DNA of 16,002 bases from JAFAVZ01 sp036009105 (GTDB taxonomy: Bacteria; Acidobacteriota; Thermoanaerobaculia; Gp7-AA8), in the NCBI GenBank assembly GCA_036009105.1, contig DASYMJ010000363.1:1-16002 (forward strand), read 5' to 3'. Of the stretch, positions 13,553 to 16,002 are shown in pieces. The notes beneath the pieces were generated by a model. The model had not been told where the DNA came from. It did not search any database and was given only the letters and a program-made list of their open reading frames with translations. Position 1 is the stretch's first letter. The number at the start of each line of letters is the position of its first letter. The position numbers and the translations under genes were made by a program.

Positions 13553-14620
13553 ATGAAGCGACTCCTCCTGGCCGCCGCTCTCGCCCTCCCCCTCTCCGCC
13601 CACGCCGCGCCTCCCGTCGACATGACCGCGCTCCGCGCCTATGTCACCAAGGCGATGACGCGCTGCCCCGACCCCATCCTGACCATCGAGCCGGTCAATC
13701 AGACCGGTCCGCAGAACTTCCTCATCTACGAGGCGAACCTCCGCTCCTCCGATGAGAACTGCAACACGCGCAAGTACGTGCTGTACTCGCCGACGACGCA
13801 GCAGGTGATCATCGGAACGATCATCGCCCTGCCGAACGACCCGCGGCCGGCCAGCGTCCGGGTCGCGGAGCAGACCTCCGAGATGATGAAGACGCCGATG
13901 CAGGCCACCGTCTCGCCGTTTCCGCTGCCGGACGGCATGAAGGCGGTGACCATCAGCAAGAACACGAACTACGGCCCGTTCGTCTACCACGCCTTCGTGG
14001 ACGCCTCGGAGCGCTTCGTGATGGTCGGCTCGCGCGGCAACCTGCGCATCGATCCGGGCAAGACGCTGACGGAAAGCCTCGCCATCACCAACGGCATCCG
14101 CCGCGGCAACAAGACGGCCAAGGTGCAGATCATCGAGCTGTCCGACTTTCAGTGCCCCACCTGCTCCCGCGCCCACAAGAAGATCGAGCCGCTCATCGCG
14201 AAGAACCTCTCCCGGGTCGACTACACCCGCCTCGATCTCCCTCTCTTCGAGCATCACGAGTGGGCCGTGCAGGCCGCCCTCGGCGCGCGCGCCATCCAGC
14301 GCGTGGCGCCGGACAAGTACTGGACGTACGTCGACTACGTGTTCGCCAATCAGGAAGAGATCGGCAAGATGCCCTCCTTCGACAAGTTCTTCCAGAACTG
14401 GGTCGAGGACCACGACATCGACTGGAAGAAGGTGGCGACCCTGTACAACCTCCCCAGCGAGCGCGCCGCCATCCTCGACCAGGTCAGCCGCGCCTTCGAC
14501 AACGGCATCAACTCCACGCCCACCTACATCGTGAACGGCCAGGTGATGGGCTTCGGCCCGGATGGGACGTTCACGTATGAGGCGATCAGGAAGGCGATCG
14601 AGGGGGCGGGGAAAAAGTAG
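13553..14620 (+). CDS. Exported DsbA-like thioredoxin-fold protein with a CPTC centre and unassigned N-terminal domain
   Basis: The start is ATG 13553, giving a signal peptide (MKRLLLAAALALPLSAHA, cut before APP). ATG 13541 is possible but overlaps the upstream gene. The mature protein has two parts. Residues about 20-180 form a domain I do not recognise, with two cysteines (38 and 70) that could form a disulfide. From about 190 there is a DsbA/Thioredoxin_4-type domain: VQIIELSDFQCPTCSRAH with Cys201 and Cys204, an inserted helical region, then NSTPTYIVNG with the cis-proline Pro323. CPTC is an unusual dipeptide for the redox centre (E. coli DsbA has CPHC). Thr before the cis-Pro is found in many disulfide reductases and isomerases. 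Oxidase, reductase or isomerase activity cannot be told apart from sequence alone. It follows the rhodanese-like lipoprotein by one base and ends before a strong terminator. Confidence 0.85.
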   Translation: MKRLLLAAALALPLSAHAAPPVDMTALRAYVTKAMTRCPDPILTIEPVNQTGPQNFLIYEANLRSSDENCNTRKYVLYSPTTQQVIIGTIIALPNDPRPASVRVAEQTSEMMKTPMQATVSPFPLPDGMKAVTISKNTNYGPFVYHAFVDASERFVMVGSRGNLRIDPGKTLTESLAITNGIRRGNKTAKVQIIELSDFQCPTCSRAHKKIEPLIAKNLSRVDYTRLDLPLFEHHEWAVQAALGARAIQRVAPDKYWTYVDYVFANQEEIGKMPSFDKFFQNWVEDHDIDWKKVATLYNLPSERAAILDQVSRAFDNGINSTPTYIVNGQVMGFGPDGTFTYEAIRKAIEGAGKK

Positions 14621-14631
14621 TTGTTCCGCCC

Positions 14632-14669
14632 AACTGCAACGGCCGGCAGTTTCGCCAGCCGTTGCAGTT
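14632..14669. terminator. Perfect 12-bp hairpin between convergent genes
   Basis: AACTGCAACGGC (14632-14643) and GCCGTTGCAGTT (14658-14669) form a perfect 12-bp stem around a 14-base loop. It begins 11 bases after the DsbA-like stop and is followed on plus by a pyrimidine-rich CCTTCTTCTT. On minus it lies just after the last gene's stop. A bidirectional terminator is the best reading. It is not built from heptamers, unlike the other convergent gaps in the window. Confidence 0.72.
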
Positions 14670-14677
14670 CCTTCTTC

Positions 14678-16002
14678 TTACATCTTCGGCAACTTGTACG
14701 AGATCGCGAAATGAGCGCTGACGCGATTACCGTCTTTGGCGGTCAGGAACTTTTCCTTGTTCGCAAAGGTGAGCGTGATCGGCAGCGAGAACGTATTCGT
14801 GAGCTCCTGGGTGTACGTCACTGATGCAACCAGCCGATCGTCCCGGTTCGGGTCTTTGTCGACGTTCTCGTAGCTTCCAGTGAAGTCGATGCGGCGCTCG
14901 TGGGAGCTCGTCGGAGGGTCGAGACGCTTGCCGACGCTCGCTGAGATGATCTGCGTGTCCGCTCGCTCCGTGCTCAGATTCACCGAGTATTGCGGCAGGA
15001 CGATGGCATTGGCCTCCGTGCGCTGAACGTCGAGCGCGAAGGCGAAGCGAAGACCGCGATCTGCGCTCTTCACGTATTCCTCGAACCGCGTGAAGCACGC
15101 CTGGCTCTTCGGCGCCGGCTTCTCCAGCGCGTGCACCTCGTTGTCCAGGTCACGGAGATCGCAGTCTGCACGATTCTGCGCGAGGAACTTCGACAGGTTC
15201 TTCCCGCCCATTTCCCAGGTTCCCTTGATCGAGAATGCGTTCGCTCCAGCCAGGGAGTTGCGATCGTGATACGTCGCCGAAAAGTAGATCTGCTCCTGAT
15301 TGTTCACGAGTTCCGCAAACGAGGTGAGCAATGCCTTTTCGGCTTGGCGGTCAGCCATCATCGCGAGAATCGCCGCCTCGAACGCCGCCAGCGCCTCCGG
15401 AGCCTTATCCCCCATGCTGGAGAACTTCGCGTGACTCTTTTTCACATCCTCCGGCGCGCCGGCCAATTTATCGGCTGCTCTGGCGAGGAGAACGAGACCA
15501 TCCTCGTGAGGAGCATCGCGTTGAGGGAAGGGAGCGATGCGGCCCCAAGCAAGGGCATCGAAAACGTTACTGTTCATCGCCAGTTGACGTCCAAACCGCG
15601 CTGTCTGCGGGCTATACGTCGCGCTCGCCGTGATGTCATCGCCTTCGTCGAACGAGTCAAGGGTCGAGATGGCGGCGGCGTTCGTACCGAGAGCTGTCTT
15701 CAGCCCACTATCGAGCTCAGGCTTCGCGAAGATGCCTTGCAGCTTGACGACGTCGCCGGCGTGGAGCACGTTCACCGGAACGTTGTAGTCGACGGTGAAC
15801 GCGCCGTTCTTTTGCGAGACCGCCGACGTCCCGAACTCCGCGGTGAAGAGACTCAGAAAATCGCGCAGTGTCGAGTTGCTGATGGTACTGAGATCGGGCT
15901 TGCCGGTGTTTGTGGTGGCGACCATTGCTTTCACCTCGTCGCCGACCTGCGTTGAGGCAGCGTGACCGGTGAGCGTCTCGAAGCACTCCTTGATGGTCTG
16001 GT
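14678..16002 (-). CDS. Unrecognised protein, possible beta-barrel C-terminus, 5' end outside window
   Basis: I do not recognise this protein. The frame is open to the right edge; GTG 15934 is the first internal start, but in-frame residues continue upstream of it (KECFETLTG...), so the gene is probably truncated. About 440 residues are visible. The first part has a beta-rich segment (FTVDYNVPVNVLHAGDVVKLQGIF). The middle (about 155-215 from the GTG) is Ala/Lys/Glu-rich and helical. The last 190 residues show alternating strands (QIYFSATYHD, AFSIKGTWEM, LRFAFALDVQ, RIDFTGSYENV, RLVASVTYTQEL, SLPITLTFANKEKF, VSAHFAISYKLPKM) of the type found in outer-membrane barrels or porins. Two cysteines (266 and 288) may pair. 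The final residue is Met, not the terminal aromatic usual for Bam substrates, though FAISY lies close by. Base composition is visibly less GC-rich than the rest of the window. Confidence 0.7.
   Translation of the reverse strand, partial: QTIKECFETLTGHAASTQVGDEVKAMVATTNTGKPDLSTISNSTLRDFLSLFTAEFGTSAVSQKNGAFTVDYNVPVNVLHAGDVVKLQGIFAKPELDSGLKTALGTNAAAISTLDSFDEGDDITASATYSPQTARFGRQLAMNSNVFDALAWGRIAPFPQRDAPHEDGLVLLARAADKLAGAPEDVKKSHAKFSSMGDKAPEALAAFEAAILAMMADRQAEKALLTSFAELVNNQEQIYFSATYHDRNSLAGANAFSIKGTWEMGGKNLSKFLAQNRADCDLRDLDNEVHALEKPAPKSQACFTRFEEYVKSADRGLRFAFALDVQRTEANAIVLPQYSVNLSTERADTQIISASVGKRLDPPTSSHERRIDFTGSYENVDKDPNRDDRLVASVTYTQELTNTFSLPITLTFANKEKFLTAKDGNRVSAHFAISYKLPKM

Noticed and set aside
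1..16002. tRNA, rRNA or riboswitch
   Set aside because: No cloverleaf, ribosomal RNA segment or recognisable riboswitch core was seen, and the intergenic gaps are too short for most of these.

Overview
The window is high-GC bacterial chromosome, densely coded, with every gene-free gap well under 300 bases. Gene content is Gram-negative in style: signal peptides, a lipoprotein, NagZ, a DsbA-like thiol protein and a possible beta-barrel. The mix of PPi-type-clade phosphofructokinase, threonine dehydrogenase and repeat-filled intergenic gaps would fit Acidobacteriota or a related phylum. That placement is inference and no marker gene settles it.

Layout. (1) Positions 2-4074, plus strand: membrane-anchored alpha/beta hydrolase (cut by the left edge), L-threonine 3-dehydrogenase, a six-helix DUF1206 membrane protein and a phosphofructokinase. 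(2) 4188-5731: a small secreted protein on minus, divergent from a secreted S9-type peptidase on plus. (3) 5823-10092, minus: NagZ beta-N-acetylhexosaminidase, MutS, and a small membrane-anchored protein. (4) 10102-13075, plus: acyl carrier protein, beta-ketoacyl-ACP synthase, STAS anti-sigma-factor antagonist and a class 3 (Rhizobium etli-type) L-asparaginase, tightly packed. (5) 13144-14620, plus: a rhodanese-fold lipoprotein without the catalytic cysteine, then a DsbA/thioredoxin-fold protein with a CPTC centre. (6) A perfect hairpin terminator, then an unrecognised minus-strand protein cut by the right edge, whose base composition is visibly less GC-rich.

The strongest unexplained signal is five intergenic inverted repeats built from tandem 7-base units: AACCAGC/GGTTGCT at 4075-4183, GAACGAT-type at 5738-5819 and 13074-13132, and AATTGAA at 9664-9756 and 10327-10410. 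Four of the five fill a gap almost exactly from one coding end to the next, and the fifth reaches to within 11 bases of the next start; several supply the neighbour's stop or start codon. The arms pair with each other even where a unit departs from the consensus. Their format recalls cyanobacterial heptamer STRR repeats but is palindromic. In one case (10327-10410) the ketoacyl synthase can only be translated from a start codon inside the repeat, so its frame depends on heptamer copy number.

A second pattern is a TG-N-TA-NNN-T extended -10-like element 6-12 bases before the start codon of four genes (tdh, pfk, nagZ, acp), with a plain TA-NNN-T box at the S9 peptidase. This suggests leaderless or very short-leader transcripts. 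A Shine-Dalgarno is clear only at the STAS gene and the rhodanese gene.
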